Shown: in pieces, positions 9,109-17,791 of the stretch
How the letters are laid out: the number at the start of each line of letters is the position of its first letter
Numbering within the stretch: position 1 is the first letter of the stretch
Source: Wolbachia endosymbiont (group A) of Longitarsus flavicornis
Lineage (GTDB): Bacteria; Pseudomonadota; Alphaproteobacteria; Rickettsiales; Anaplasmataceae
Reading direction: 5' to 3'
Assembly: GCF_963931955.1 (NCBI RefSeq)
Contig: NZ_OZ008337.1
Span: 1 to 64,000 of the forward strand
DNA: 64,000 nucleotides
Notes under the pieces: model-generated
Seen by the model: only the letters and a program-made list of their open reading frames with translations
What the model was told of the DNA's origin: nothing
Database searches by the model: none
Translations under genes and position numbers: made by a program

Positions 9109-10035
9109 ATGACTTTTTCTAAGTTTCTTGATCCCAAAAATGATATATCGTTCAAGCGTATCTTTGGTACTGAAAAAAATAAGGACATTCTTATTCACTT
9201 TCTCAACGATATCCTTGGCTTCACTGGTAAAAATGAAATAAAGGATATAGAGTTTTTAAGTACTGTTCAAGACCCTGATATTGCTGCTAAAAAGCAAAGT
9301 ATTGTTGATGTTCTCTGTAGAGATGAAAATGGACTGCAAGTAATAGTCGAAATGCAGGTCGCTAAAACTAAAGGCTTCGAGAAACGTGCTCAGTACTATG
9401 CTGCTAAAGCTTATTCAAGACAAGCTGACAAGGGTGATCAATACCACGACCTTAAGGAAATTATCTTCATTGCTATAGCAGATTGTGTACTGTTTCCTAA
9501 TAAATCTGAGTACAAGTCAAAGCATACTATTCGAGATGAAGACACTAATGAACACGATCTAAAAGATTTTTACTTTATATTTATTGAGTTGCCAAAATTT
9601 CCAAAGAATAAGGAAGATCAGTTGGAGAATATAGTAGAAAAGTGGGCTTATTTCTTTAGGTATGCAGAGGAAACCAGTGAAGAGGAGCTGGAAAAAATAA
9701 TAGGGAGTGATTTTATAATCAAAAAAGCCTATGAAGAGCTAAATAGATTTAACTGGTCAGAGAAAGAATTTATTGCCTACGAACAGGAAATAAAACGTAT
9801 TCTTGATGAACAGGCTGTCCTCGCTCAAAGACTTGATGATGCTACTGAAAAGGGCAAAAAAATTGGTAAAGAGGAAGGAAAAATTGAAGGAAAAATTGAA
9901 GGAAAAATTGAAGGAAAAATTGAAGGAAAAATTGAAGTAGCAAAAATAATGCTGGCTAATAATGTTGATATTGACACTATTGTCAAGTTTACTGGTCTTT
10001 CTATAAGTGAGATAAAAGAATTGCAGAAAGTTTAA
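9109..10035 (+). CDS. Rpn family recombination-promoting nuclease/putative transposase
   Basis: This 308-residue protein opens with SKFLDPKNDISFKRIFG, the signature of the Rpn/PD-(D/E)XK transposase-like family. A candidate active site is Asp in IVDVLCRDE followed by VIVEMQV (E-x-Q) near residues 66-83. A run of GKIE units near residues 257-276 precedes a C-terminal helix pair (IDTIVKFTGLSISEIKEL) typical of the family. Rpn proteins cut DNA and promote RecA-independent recombination. This is the only complete copy of three in the window; the other two are split by group II introns. Confidence 0.88.
   Translation: MTFSKFLDPKNDISFKRIFGTEKNKDILIHFLNDILGFTGKNEIKDIEFLSTVQDPDIAAKKQSIVDVLCRDENGLQVIVEMQVAKTKGFEKRAQYYAAKAYSRQADKGDQYHDLKEIIFIAIADCVLFPNKSEYKSKHTIRDEDTNEHDLKDFYFIFIELPKFPKNKEDQLENIVEKWAYFFRYAEETSEEELEKIIGSDFIIKKAYEELNRFNWSEKEFIAYEQEIKRILDEQAVLAQRLDDATEKGKKIGKEEGKIEGKIEGKIEGKIEGKIEVAKIMLANNVDIDTIVKFTGLSISEIKELQKV
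9877..9936 (+). repeat. Five 12-bp tandem repeats inside the Rpn gene
   Basis: GGAAAAATTGAA is repeated five times in frame, giving GKIE-type units. Change in copy number would keep the frame, so length polymorphism is expected at this site. Confidence 0.9.
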
Positions 10036-10104
10036 TAACTTATAGATTCTTCTAAAGAAATTACTTTATTTGAAATTTACTTGACGTTTTTTGAGTATGT
10101 CCTT

Positions 10105-10710
10105 TTATGTTGGATTCAAAGAAGACTCAACAATTGGTTGTTCTATGTCCTCTACTTTCTCGAGCTTGGTGTTGGGATTTATGATATTATACAGCGCAAA
10201 ACCTATGCAAGCTAATCCAACAATTCCCACAATCACCGCTATGGCATACATTTTCAAGATACAAGCTACGATACTACTGACTAGTAATGCCGCACCAACA
10301 CTACCAAATATGATTGCTTGCCTTTGTTGCAGTGCTTTTGCTGATAGGTTTTTGTCTGCAGCATCACCATCAAAACATAGTTCAGCGGAAGATGGGCTGT
10401 CAGGGGCATTTGGCTCTTGCTCATTAGTTTCTCTATCGACGGAAGTTGGTTCTACAGTGGTTTCTACTGAATCATTTTGCGCTTTTTCGCTACTTTCACA
10501 TATAGGTTGAAGATCTTCACTATTTATATTACATAATTTAGTGTCAGTCTCTGTAGCTTTATCAACTGTATTGGTTTGCTTTTTTATTTCAACTTTAACT
10601 TCCTCAACATCTGCCGGCATCTCCATATCAGCTCCTTTTGCGGTAGTGGTACCTTTTTTATTTCTAAGCTTTTCAGCAATATCTTTCCATATTTTTTTCG
10701 GTGTTCTCAT
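10105..10710 (-). CDS. Hypothetical membrane protein, left paralogue
   Basis: Function is not recognised. This 201-residue protein has a basic N-terminus (MRTPKKIWKDIAEKLRNKK), an acidic middle region, then two hydrophobic helices at about 132-178 and a polar tail (NIINPNTKLEKVEDIE). The start follows AGGAGAAAAAC. Its first ~93 codons are identical to the gene at 60996-61565, after which the two diverge (a 27-bp indel at SVDR, then many substitutions). The outer end of the 6.3-kb inverted repeat therefore falls inside this gene. Confidence 0.75.
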   Translation of the reverse strand: MRTPKKIWKDIAEKLRNKKGTTTAKGADMEMPADVEEVKVEIKKQTNTVDKATETDTKLCNINSEDLQPICESSEKAQNDSVETTVEPTSVDRETNEQEPNAPDSPSSAELCFDGDAADKNLSAKALQQRQAIIFGSVGAALLVSSIVACILKMYAIAVIVGIVGLACIGFALYNIINPNTKLEKVEDIEQPIVESSLNPT

Positions 10711-10731
10711 AATGTTTTTCTCCTATTGTTT

Positions 10732-12234
10732 TTATAAATTAAGATCATAAAATTTCTCCAATTGCTCACTCCACAGCATCGGTATTTCTCTCAAATCAAC
10801 CAACCTCAAACTACTTGGCTGCCTCCCATTTACTATGTCTTCTTTTATCTTTGGAGCTAAATAATTTAATCTTAAAATTTGTTGTATACGTCTTGTACCT
10901 ATATTAATTTTAACGCTCAGCTCCTTCACACTTCTATATTTTCCTTCCTCTAGTTGACGTTTCCAAAGATGGGCTCTCACCACTGCTTTCAGTAGCGCAT
11001 TGTTTGTTTTTCCTTCTGGTTCCACTACTGTGCATTTGTTTCCTTTCTTCTTCAAATTCATTGCTATAAATGTCTCCTCTGATTCAGAACATACTTCTAC
11101 TCCTTCCTCTCTTACCCACACTACCTTTATTAATTTTTTCACTGCTTCTTTCTGCTCTCTGAAACTTAAATTTTCCCATTTTTCTTTTTTTGCCCCTTTT
11201 TCCCAATTTTCATATAAGCATTCCGCTCTCTTCATTACTTCTTTTTCCACTTCTCCTGCTACTACGGTTCGATTTATTGATCCACAATCTTTTCCTCTTA
11301 AATGGTTATTGCATATGTAGTATCGATACCTTTTATTTTCCTTTTTTGCATAGGTCAGCGTCATGTTTACTTCACAGCTCTTGCACTTTATTATCCCCTT
11401 TAGCAGCGCTTCCTCATATTTTACTTTTCGATATGGTTGATTCTTTATCAATTCTTGCGCTTTTTGCCATTTTTCTTCTTCTATTATCGCTTCATGTTTT
11501 CCCTCATATTGCTTCTCATAATGTCTGATTTTTCCCATATATATCGGATTTGTTATTATTCTCCTCACTGTGGCCTTTTTAAAGATATCTGATTTTGCTT
11601 TCGTTCGATATCCTTCTCTGTTTAACTCTCTTGCCAATTCTGCCATTGATTTCAGCTCCATATACCTCTCAAATATATGCTTTATTACTTTTGCTTCTTT
11701 TTCATTTATTATTAATTCTTTATCTTTTACGTCATACCCTAGCGGCACATTCCCTCCCATCCATAGACCCTCTTCCTTCGATGTTGCTATTTTATTTTTT
11801 ACTCTCTCTACTATCATTTCTCTTTCTAGCTGTGCCGCTCCTGATAACACTGTTTGTACAAATTTTCCCATTGGTGTGTTGTTATCAAATATTTGCGTCA
11901 CTGCTACAAAACTTATCCGGTGCCTTCTAAAAAATGACGTTACTTCTATGCAGTCCTTTGTTTCTCTTGATAACCTATCTAGCGTATACACTACCACACA
12001 GTCCACTTCTCCGGCTTTTACATCTTCAAACAATCCCTTTATCGCTGGTCTTTCTAAATTTTTTCCTGAATAGCCTCCATCATCATACCTTTTGGCTAAT
12101 GCTACCCACCCTTCTCGGCTTTTTATATATTTTTCACATGCTACCCTTTGTGCGTCCAAGCTATTAAACTTTTGTTCTAGTCCATCTTCATTTGATTTTC
12201 TCGTATATATCGCACACCTCACCTCTTTTAGCAT
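10732..12234 (-). CDS. Large serine recombinase, WO phage integrase type (left copy)
   Basis: This 500-residue site-specific recombinase has an N-terminal resolvase domain with catalytic Ser14 in IYTRKSNEDG, followed by LDRLSRETKD and GAAQLEREMI motifs. A recombinase domain spans about 170-260. A zinc-ribbon near 283-320 shows paired cysteines (CKSCEVNM and CNNHLRGKDC). The C-terminal 80 residues include a helix-turn-helix (SVKELSVKINIGTRRIQQIL). In WO prophages such an enzyme integrates and excises the phage genome. It starts 10 bp after the DUF2924 gene, with a purine-rich ribosome site. No attachment site could be identified. Confidence 0.9.
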   Translation of the reverse strand: MLKEVRCAIYTRKSNEDGLEQKFNSLDAQRVACEKYIKSREGWVALAKRYDDGGYSGKNLERPAIKGLFEDVKAGEVDCVVVYTLDRLSRETKDCIEVTSFFRRHRISFVAVTQIFDNNTPMGKFVQTVLSGAAQLEREMIVERVKNKIATSKEEGLWMGGNVPLGYDVKDKELIINEKEAKVIKHIFERYMELKSMAELARELNREGYRTKAKSDIFKKATVRRIITNPIYMGKIRHYEKQYEGKHEAIIEEEKWQKAQELIKNQPYRKVKYEEALLKGIIKCKSCEVNMTLTYAKKENKRYRYYICNNHLRGKDCGSINRTVVAGEVEKEVMKRAECLYENWEKGAKKEKWENLSFREQKEAVKKLIKVVWVREEGVEVCSESEETFIAMNLKKKGNKCTVVEPEGKTNNALLKAVVRAHLWKRQLEEGKYRSVKELSVKINIGTRRIQQILRLNYLAPKIKEDIVNGRQPSSLRLVDLREIPMLWSEQLEKFYDLNL

Positions 12235-12244
12235 TTTCTCCCCC

Positions 12245-12676
12245 TCAACTTACCTTTTTATCACGCATCCCAAATAATAAAGGACCGTTGTAGCTCATTC
12301 CCATTATTTTTCCGGCTACCGCTGATAATGACGTATAAAACTCTTCTCGGTAGATTAAACCAGTATCTGTTACCAATACCGCATGCGTTTCCTCACCTCT
12401 TTCTAGTATCAACTCCGTTCCCTCCACTGGCAGTTTATCGCTACTTATTCTTTTTCCCTTCTCTAGTCGATCTGCCAGGTATTCTAGTCTTTTTGCTCCT
12501 TTTCTTGATATTTCTCCATACGCTTTCTCCTGTAACCTATATGCTAACCTCGGTATCAAGTATTTCTTTGAGTGTCTAGGTGCTTCTTCCTCAAATACCT
12601 TCTTCCATATTTTTTTCAGTTCTGCTAGTGGTTTTTTCTCTAAGCATTTTACCTCTTTTTCTACTTTTTTTTCCAT
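12245..12676 (-). CDS. DUF2924 protein (left copy)
   Basis: This small basic 143-residue protein has the DUF2924 pattern: PLAELKKIWKKVF near the start, PRLAYRLQEKAYG in the middle, and a β-rich C-terminal part (GTELILERGEETHAVLV, YNGPLLFG). DUF2924 genes commonly sit next to a phage serine recombinase, as here, and are thought to help it, but the exact role is unknown. Confidence 0.85.
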   Translation of the reverse strand: MEKKVEKEVKCLEKKPLAELKKIWKKVFEEEAPRHSKKYLIPRLAYRLQEKAYGEISRKGAKRLEYLADRLEKGKRISSDKLPVEGTELILERGEETHAVLVTDTGLIYREEFYTSLSAVAGKIMGMSYNGPLLFGMRDKKVS

Positions 12677-12719
12677 ATGATCACCTTTTCAAACACAGCC
12701 CTTCTGAATTTTTAAAACG

Positions 12720-13301
12720 CTATAGCACTTTCTCATCCACAGTTTCTAGCTCTTCCTTTGCTACTATCACACCTGCTGTCGTACTTTCCGATACAACCCT
12801 TATTCTTTCTATAAACTCCCTCTGTTTATTTGCGATTCTTACGTTCTCTAACACTTCTTTTATCTCTTTATTATTTCTCGCATAATCCATTGGGGTTTTG
12901 CCAAATTTATCCTTTTGCTCTATATTCGCTCCTGCTTTTACTAGCTCTTCTACTATTTTTATTTCACTTACCATGCAGGCAAGGTGTAACGGGGCAAATT
13001 TGCTATTTCGTTCCACTGCGTTTACATCGACTTCTGCCTTTATCAGCTCTTTTGTATTTTCTAGACGTTGGCCCATCACTGCTAGGTGTAGTGGTCTATA
13101 TTGCCCTGCATCCGCCACATTTATATCTGCTCCTTTTTTGATTAATAACCTCACTTTTTTTGGATCTAGCATCCCTACTGCATAATGTAATATCGTCCTT
13201 CCTTTTGTGTCTTTTTTATTAATATTTTCTATTGGGTTATCTAATACTTCTTTCCACGACTTATTAAATTCTTCTCTTTCTTTCTTACTAAATTTTACCA
13301 T
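12720..13301 (-). CDS. Ankyrin-repeat protein, 193 residues (left copy)
   Basis: The third of three tandem ankyrin paralogues. I place the start at 13301 (MVKFSKKEREEF), because all three share this N-terminus and each ATG follows a GAGG ribosome site; a longer frame from 13340 would be an artefact. About four repeats are seen, with GRTILHYAVG, YRPLHLAVMG, FAPLHLACMV and GKTPMDYARN. Ankyrin proteins bind other proteins, and in Wolbachia many are suspected host-directed effectors. No membrane segment or signal peptide is present. Confidence 0.85.
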   Translation of the reverse strand: MVKFSKKEREEFNKSWKEVLDNPIENINKKDTKGRTILHYAVGMLDPKKVRLLIKKGADINVADAGQYRPLHLAVMGQRLENTKELIKAEVDVNAVERNSKFAPLHLACMVSEIKIVEELVKAGANIEQKDKFGKTPMDYARNNKEIKEVLENVRIANKQREFIERIRVVSESTTAGVIVAKEELETVDEKVL

Positions 13302-13485
13302 AAGTTCCTCAGCTATTAATACAATATAAAGTGGCTCCAATTTGGCTCACTTTAGCGCTTAGCAAATCTTGTTTATTTACTAGCTACTTTTTCACTTAGG
13401 GCTGTTTTGGCATAAAAAGCAAGTTTTTTTTTACAAAATATACACATTTTTTCAGCATATTATATTAAGATATAAATCTATATGT

Positions 13486-14055
13486 TTAATCTGTTAAATC
13501 TACCTCCTGCTGTTGTAATTCATTTACGTTTCGTTTCTCCATTATCTCCTCTATTGCCTTGTTTGCTTCTCCATACATCACCGCCACATCTCTCATATTC
13601 ACTCCCCTTTTCTCTAGAAAATTCGTTACCTTCTGGTAAATCTTCGCATAGTTTAGTGGACTACATCCAAATTTATCTACTGTATCAAGATCTCCTCCCG
13701 CCTTCATTAACTCTTCTATTGTTCCTTTCCTCCCTGCTAAACAGGCTAAGTGTAGTGGTACTGCTTTGTTGTTCGACTTTGCATTTACCTCGGCTCCTTT
13801 CTCTATCAGTGCTTTCACATTCTTTCTATTTCCTAAAAATGCTGCTAGGTGCAACGGTGTCTCGCCTCTATTGTTTCTATCGTTTATACCTGCACCTTTT
13901 TCTATTAATAACTTTATTACTTCTGGGTTTGACACTTGTGCTGCTCGGTGCAATGCCGTACAACCACCTGAATCTTTTCCTTTTATGTTTTCTTCTGATA
14001 TTGCTTTCAGTAACTTATCAAAAGCATTTTTTGTTTCTTTGTTAAACTTTACCAT
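13486..14055 (-). CDS. Ankyrin-repeat protein, 189 residues (left copy)
   Basis: The middle paralogue of the tandem set. The start at 14055 (MVKFNKETKNAF) follows GAGG by 8 bp and matches its neighbours. Repeats include CTALHRAAQV, ETPLHLAAFLG, AVPLHLACLAG and CSPLNYAKIY. It shares with its paralogues the first repeat layout and a short charged C-terminal helix. It lies 16 bp after the stop of the upstream ankyrin gene, so these two are probably co-transcribed. Confidence 0.85.
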   Translation of the reverse strand: MVKFNKETKNAFDKLLKAISEENIKGKDSGGCTALHRAAQVSNPEVIKLLIEKGAGINDRNNRGETPLHLAAFLGNRKNVKALIEKGAEVNAKSNNKAVPLHLACLAGRKGTIEELMKAGGDLDTVDKFGCSPLNYAKIYQKVTNFLEKRGVNMRDVAVMYGEANKAIEEIMEKRNVNELQQQEVDLTD

Positions 14056-14071
14056 AATATACCTCAACTAT

Positions 14072-14770
14072 CTATCTTTCATCAAATTCTTTAATCATAG
14101 TGTTCATCTTGCCCACCACCCTGCTTATTACGTTGTTAAAATCTTCTATTATTAGCGACTCATCTCTTTTTCTTATTTCTTCTAAACTTACCACCTTCCC
14201 TTTTAACTTCGGTAAAAATTTTCTACTCCATACATCTACCATTTCTCCAACCGACTCCACTATTTCATCGCATATCTCTGGTCTATCTCTTACTACACCT
14301 CCTTGCTTTTCCAGGAATTTCTTCACCTCTTTATTCTTTTCATTGTCCATTAGCCAATACATTGGTGTACAACCAAATTTACTCTGTTGATTAATTGCCG
14401 CTCCTGCTTTCACCAACACTTTTATTATACTTTCTGCTCCTACCATACATGCAAGATGTAGTGCTGTATGTTTACTACCATACTCTATAGCGTTTATTTC
14501 CGCTCCTGACCTTGTCAGCTCTTTTACGTTTTCTAGACGTTTCGCTAATGCTCCCCAGTGTAACGGTGTAAAACCCTTGTTATCTCTCGCATTGACTTCC
14601 GCTCCTTTCTTGACTAGAAAACTTACTTTTTTTCTTGTCGACATTCTTGCTGCCTTATGTAGTATCGTTTCCCCTTTTTCATCTTTTTCATTAATATTCT
14701 TAAACGAGTTGTCTAATAATTCATAAAATGACTTATTAAAAGCTTCTCTCTTTTCCTTGCTAAACCTCAT
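14072..14770 (-). CDS. Ankyrin-repeat protein, 232 residues (left copy)
   Basis: The first paralogue of the set. The start at 14770 (MRFSKEKREAF) follows GTGAGG. Repeats include ETILHKAARM, FTPLHWGALA, HTALHLACMV and CTPMYWLMDN. A 75-residue C-terminal extension (about 155-232) is charged and helical and is absent from the other two paralogues. The ~320 bp upstream to the IS110 gene hold the IS right end and probably the promoter; I see no further gene there. Confidence 0.85.
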   Translation of the reverse strand: MRFSKEKREAFNKSFYELLDNSFKNINEKDEKGETILHKAARMSTRKKVSFLVKKGAEVNARDNKGFTPLHWGALAKRLENVKELTRSGAEINAIEYGSKHTALHLACMVGAESIIKVLVKAGAAINQQSKFGCTPMYWLMDNEKNKEVKKFLEKQGGVVRDRPEICDEIVESVGEMVDVWSRKFLPKLKGKVVSLEEIRKRDESLIIEDFNNVISRVVGKMNTMIKEFDER

Positions 14771-15145
14771 TACATACCTCACTATAAAAACATACATAAA
14801 ATCGCCAATTTGGCTCATTCTAGCGTAAAGTAAACTTCTTATGTTTACCCACTACTATTCTAGTTATGCCTGTTTTGATATCAAAAAGCAACTTTTTTTT
14901 TCAAAAAACACACATTTTTACCGAATGTTAATGTAATATATGAAGATATAAATATAAGTATTTAGCGTATTAAACATATGATCTGTTTTTCTTCCCAAGA
15001 CCTGTTCAAATGACGATGTTCGTGCCACGTTAGTACACCTGGGTAAAACACTAAAATGTAATTTTCCGGTTCATGTATTGAATCCTTTTGCTCTGAATTT
15101 AAATCGCTTCCAAAATGAACATTGTGTTCTGTTAAACCAAATCTC

Positions 15146-16492
15146 CTAAGAAACTCCTTGAACTAACTCATCTTTTTTTACCAAGAGATAGCCAAGTTCC
15201 TTTGCTCTTTTGATCAAATTTTTTACAGTTCTATCTTTATAGCGTATTTCATAGTATTCCATTCCTTTTTCTACATATTCCTGTCCGTATTTGAGCATAC
15301 TATAAAATATGCACGCTATCTTTCTTGCAGTAGCTGTTATTGCTTTTGGCGCTCCTAATCGTTTTTTTAATTTCCTGTAGTATGCACCTAATGCACTTTT
15401 ACTATTTCCCACAGAATTAGCAGCCATTCGAAATGCATTCGCAGCACGATTAATGACTTTACGCGTTCTTGTGCTAAACACTTTTTCTCCTGTAATTTTA
15501 TTGGCAGGGCTGAGTCCTAACCACGATGAGAAGTGTTTTTCTGTTGACCATTTACTATGGTTTATACCAGTTTCTGAAATTATGGTCTGTACACTTAGTA
15601 CATCAAGCCCTGGAACTTTAGTAAAATCCATACCAGTTATCCGGTGCAGTTCCTCGTGCAAAGCAAAGTTTGGCTTACTTTTTCTATGCTTATTCTTTTC
15701 CTTACTCAACTGTTTACTTTCGCCAGGTTTTGTTTCGAACGTTTTGTAATAGGCCTCAATATTTCTATCACATTCTGCTATTTTTTCTTGATAGATATTA
15801 TATAGTTCAAATTCTTGCTTTAGCGTGAATAAGTGTTCCTCTCTATAGTCACCAGCTAACGCTTTTGCAATAGTAGACTGATCATTTTTTATTCGTGCAT
15901 CCCTGAATTCAACCAATTTCTCAGGATCCCTTTCGCCTTCGATTATAGCCTTGATAATTTTCATACCAGTTACTCCAGTAATATCTCTTATAACTTTATG
16001 CAGCTGTATATTCATTTGAATTAATGCCTTCTGCATACGCAGAACATGTGTAGATGCACTTTCAGTAAGACTTTTACGTTGCCGCACATAACTACGCAAT
16101 ACACAAATTTGATCATCGGGTCTGAATGATCCATGAAGTAGTCCATAACTGTGTAGTTGTTGTAACCACTGACAGTCCTGAACATCTGACTTTCTTCCAG
16201 GTACATTTTTTACATGTCGCGCATTTACCAGTTTTACTTCAAACCCATATGATTCGAGTACTTGAAATAAAGGAATCCAGTATACTCCTGTTGATTCCAT
16301 AGCTACAGTTGTAACTTTACATTTTTTCAACCACCGTGCTAAATTATGAAGGTCTTCAGTGAAGCAGCCAAATTTTTGGATACGTTGTTCATCTCTTCCT
16401 TCAGGTACACATACATAATGTACAGATGAACCAACATCAATCCCTGCTGCATCAGGATTCACTATTTCTAATTTACTTTTTGCTTTTTTCAT
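15146..16492 (-). CDS. IS110 family transposase (left copy)
   Basis: This 448-residue transposase has an N-terminal RuvC-like domain with GIDVGSSVH, MESTGVYW and KSDVQDC, supplying the DEDD-type acidic residues, and a C-terminal Transposase_20 domain (ITGMDFTKVPGLDVLS, HFSSWLGLSP) with the conserved serine region near RAANAFRMAANSV. The start at 16492 follows AAGGAG; a longer frame from 16555 has no ribosome site. IS110 enzymes use a structured RNA made from the element's own non-coding end to choose targets. The frame is intact, so the copy may be active. Confidence 0.92.
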   Translation of the reverse strand: MKKAKSKLEIVNPDAAGIDVGSSVHYVCVPEGRDEQRIQKFGCFTEDLHNLARWLKKCKVTTVAMESTGVYWIPLFQVLESYGFEVKLVNARHVKNVPGRKSDVQDCQWLQQLHSYGLLHGSFRPDDQICVLRSYVRQRKSLTESASTHVLRMQKALIQMNIQLHKVIRDITGVTGMKIIKAIIEGERDPEKLVEFRDARIKNDQSTIAKALAGDYREEHLFTLKQEFELYNIYQEKIAECDRNIEAYYKTFETKPGESKQLSKEKNKHRKSKPNFALHEELHRITGMDFTKVPGLDVLSVQTIISETGINHSKWSTEKHFSSWLGLSPANKITGEKVFSTRTRKVINRAANAFRMAANSVGNSKSALGAYYRKLKKRLGAPKAITATARKIACIFYSMLKYGQEYVEKGMEYYEIRYKDRTVKNLIKRAKELGYLLVKKDELVQGVS

Positions 16493-16536
16493 GGCAACTC
16501 CTTCGTATAATTTGTAATAGGGAAACGCTTCAGCTT

Positions 16537-16606
16537 GGAACGGTTGATAGTACAATCTCCTAACCGAGGTAGTCTACAAAAACTCCATCAATGATTTGAC
16601 CGTTCC
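16537..16606 (-). ncRNA. Candidate bridge-RNA segment of IS110 (left copy)
   Basis: In the 270 bp before the transposase start, GGAACGGT and ACCGTTCC form an 8-bp stem enclosing about 54 nt. IS110-type elements encode their bridge RNA in this position, upstream of the transposase. The assignment is by position and structure only; guide loops could not be matched to a target. Confidence 0.4.
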
Positions 16607-16703
16607 TCCCAAAACCACGCTTACGAACGGGCACTAAAGGCACCAGTGACTTGGTCGGTTATAACTGCAAAAGCGCTTCTCACAAAGTTATATCAGAAAT
16701 TAC

Positions 16704-17744
16704 TCAAAACTTAAATTGGGAGTTTCTTCCTGGTTTGACAGATTTCGTCTGTTTGACGCTTATAACTTTCTGGTTGGTAAAATCTTCTACCTTGTAGCGG
16801 TGAGTAACGCTAAACCTTTCTAAAATTGGCTTGTATTTTAAATTCCACAGTTGTTCAGATAGTTTGCTACTTCCCAATAAAAATTTATCCCCTTCCTCTT
16901 CTATACTAGTAACCGGAAAACATGCGTTTATTTCTCCTAAACTCCAACTGTCCGATAATACTATCTGCGCTTTAGCAAACTTAATTGCCGGTAGTAAGCT
17001 CTGTGGTAGCGGATATAGCGCTTTGAAGTTATACCACACATGATTTCTTTCATAAATACCGTTATAGTTCTTAGTATGAGGCTCGGTTTCTCCAAGTATT
17101 GCTACATCCAAGCGATATATGTCATTGCTTAAAGCTCGTTCATAATGATCGCGTAGATAACTCTCTATAACCTCAATTAATGGACTGCTAGATCTGAAAA
17201 AGTTCACTCTTCCAAATGATAACACTGGTCCATCTTTTTCTATTTTTACCCCCGAATAGTCAGAAAGAAGATCTCCAAATAAACTCTCGTCCAATATAAA
17301 TCTCTGCGCATTATAATAATCGTTAAAAATCCTCATCAATCTGGATCTTACAGGCAGTGATAGTTTTGCCAGCTCTACTACTGCATCTACGAAGAAGTCG
17401 TTTGGTACGTCTCTTATCCCTATCTGTAATTCAAAAAAGTGTTTACCGGGTGGCTCTTCAATAATCGTAATATCTTCTATGTTTGCCCATTTTAATGCTA
17501 TTTTCAGTGAGGCAGGTGTTCCTCTTAAACGCTGAAATTCTACCCCTTCTTTTATCGCTCTTCTTTTGTCTTTTGCCCAACGCAGAATCTCTTCTATACC
17601 ATATTCCTCTACTATCCATGGCAATATTTCTTCTTTAGGATTAAACTTAAATCCTCTTATCCCGCTTGGATCTACTTTGTAATCGATTGCTTCTACTAGC
17701 GCTTTTTCCTGTTTTGTTGCATTTGGGGGTAATAAACTTTTCAT
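16704..17744 (-). CDS. Phage tail/baseplate protein I (gpI), 3' end replaced
   Basis: A WO homologue of the P2 tail protein I, which joins the baseplate. The N-terminus (LLPPNATKQEKALVEAIDY) and the RLRGTPASLKIALKWA segment are typical of the family. The last 16 or so codons lie in the inverted repeat, whose inner end is at 16762, so the natural C-terminus has been lost and replaced by unrelated sequence. The tail-fibre gene expected next is missing. It belongs to the late tail operon read leftwards (V, PAAR, W, J, I). Confidence 0.8.
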   Translation of the reverse strand: MKSLLPPNATKQEKALVEAIDYKVDPSGIRGFKFNPKEEILPWIVEEYGIEEILRWAKDKRRAIKEGVEFQRLRGTPASLKIALKWANIEDITIIEEPPGKHFFELQIGIRDVPNDFFVDAVVELAKLSLPVRSRLMRIFNDYYNAQRFILDESLFGDLLSDYSGVKIEKDGPVLSFGRVNFFRSSSPLIEVIESYLRDHYERALSNDIYRLDVAILGETEPHTKNYNGIYERNHVWYNFKALYPLPQSLLPAIKFAKAQIVLSDSWSLGEINACFPVTSIEEEGDKFLLGSSKLSEQLWNLKYKPILERFSVTHRYKVEDFTNQKVISVKQTKSVKPGRNSQFKF

Positions 17745-17791
17745 TTGTCTTTTCTTTCAAGTTGCTTTAACTTTCTTTATTTAGGTAACTT

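Larger units (their letters stand above)
10431..16762. repeat. Left arm of a 6.3-kb inverted repeat
   Basis: Positions p and 71706-p correspond between 10431-16762 and 54944-61275, and every gene in the two arms has the same length and predicted protein. The outer end is the GTCGATAGAG match inside the membrane-protein gene; the inner end is GATTTCGTCTGTTTGACGCT followed by TA, after which the sequences differ. I checked landmarks and translated genes rather than every base. Confidence 0.92.

Noticed and set aside
9877..9936. CRISPR-like short repeats
   Set aside because: They are contiguous 12-bp units without spacers inside a coding frame.
12100..12300. Phage attachment site near the serine recombinase
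   Set aside because: No direct repeat or known core could be identified around the gene.
10541..14390. Many long plus-strand reading frames opposite the recombinase and ankyrin genes
   Set aside because: They are rich in Ser, Phe and Leu from reading A-rich genes backwards, lack ribosome sites and domains, and mirror exactly in the other arm.
15146..16555. Longer IS110 protein from 16555
   Set aside because: No ribosome site before that ATG, whereas AAGGAG precedes 16492; the upstream part belongs to the structured leader.
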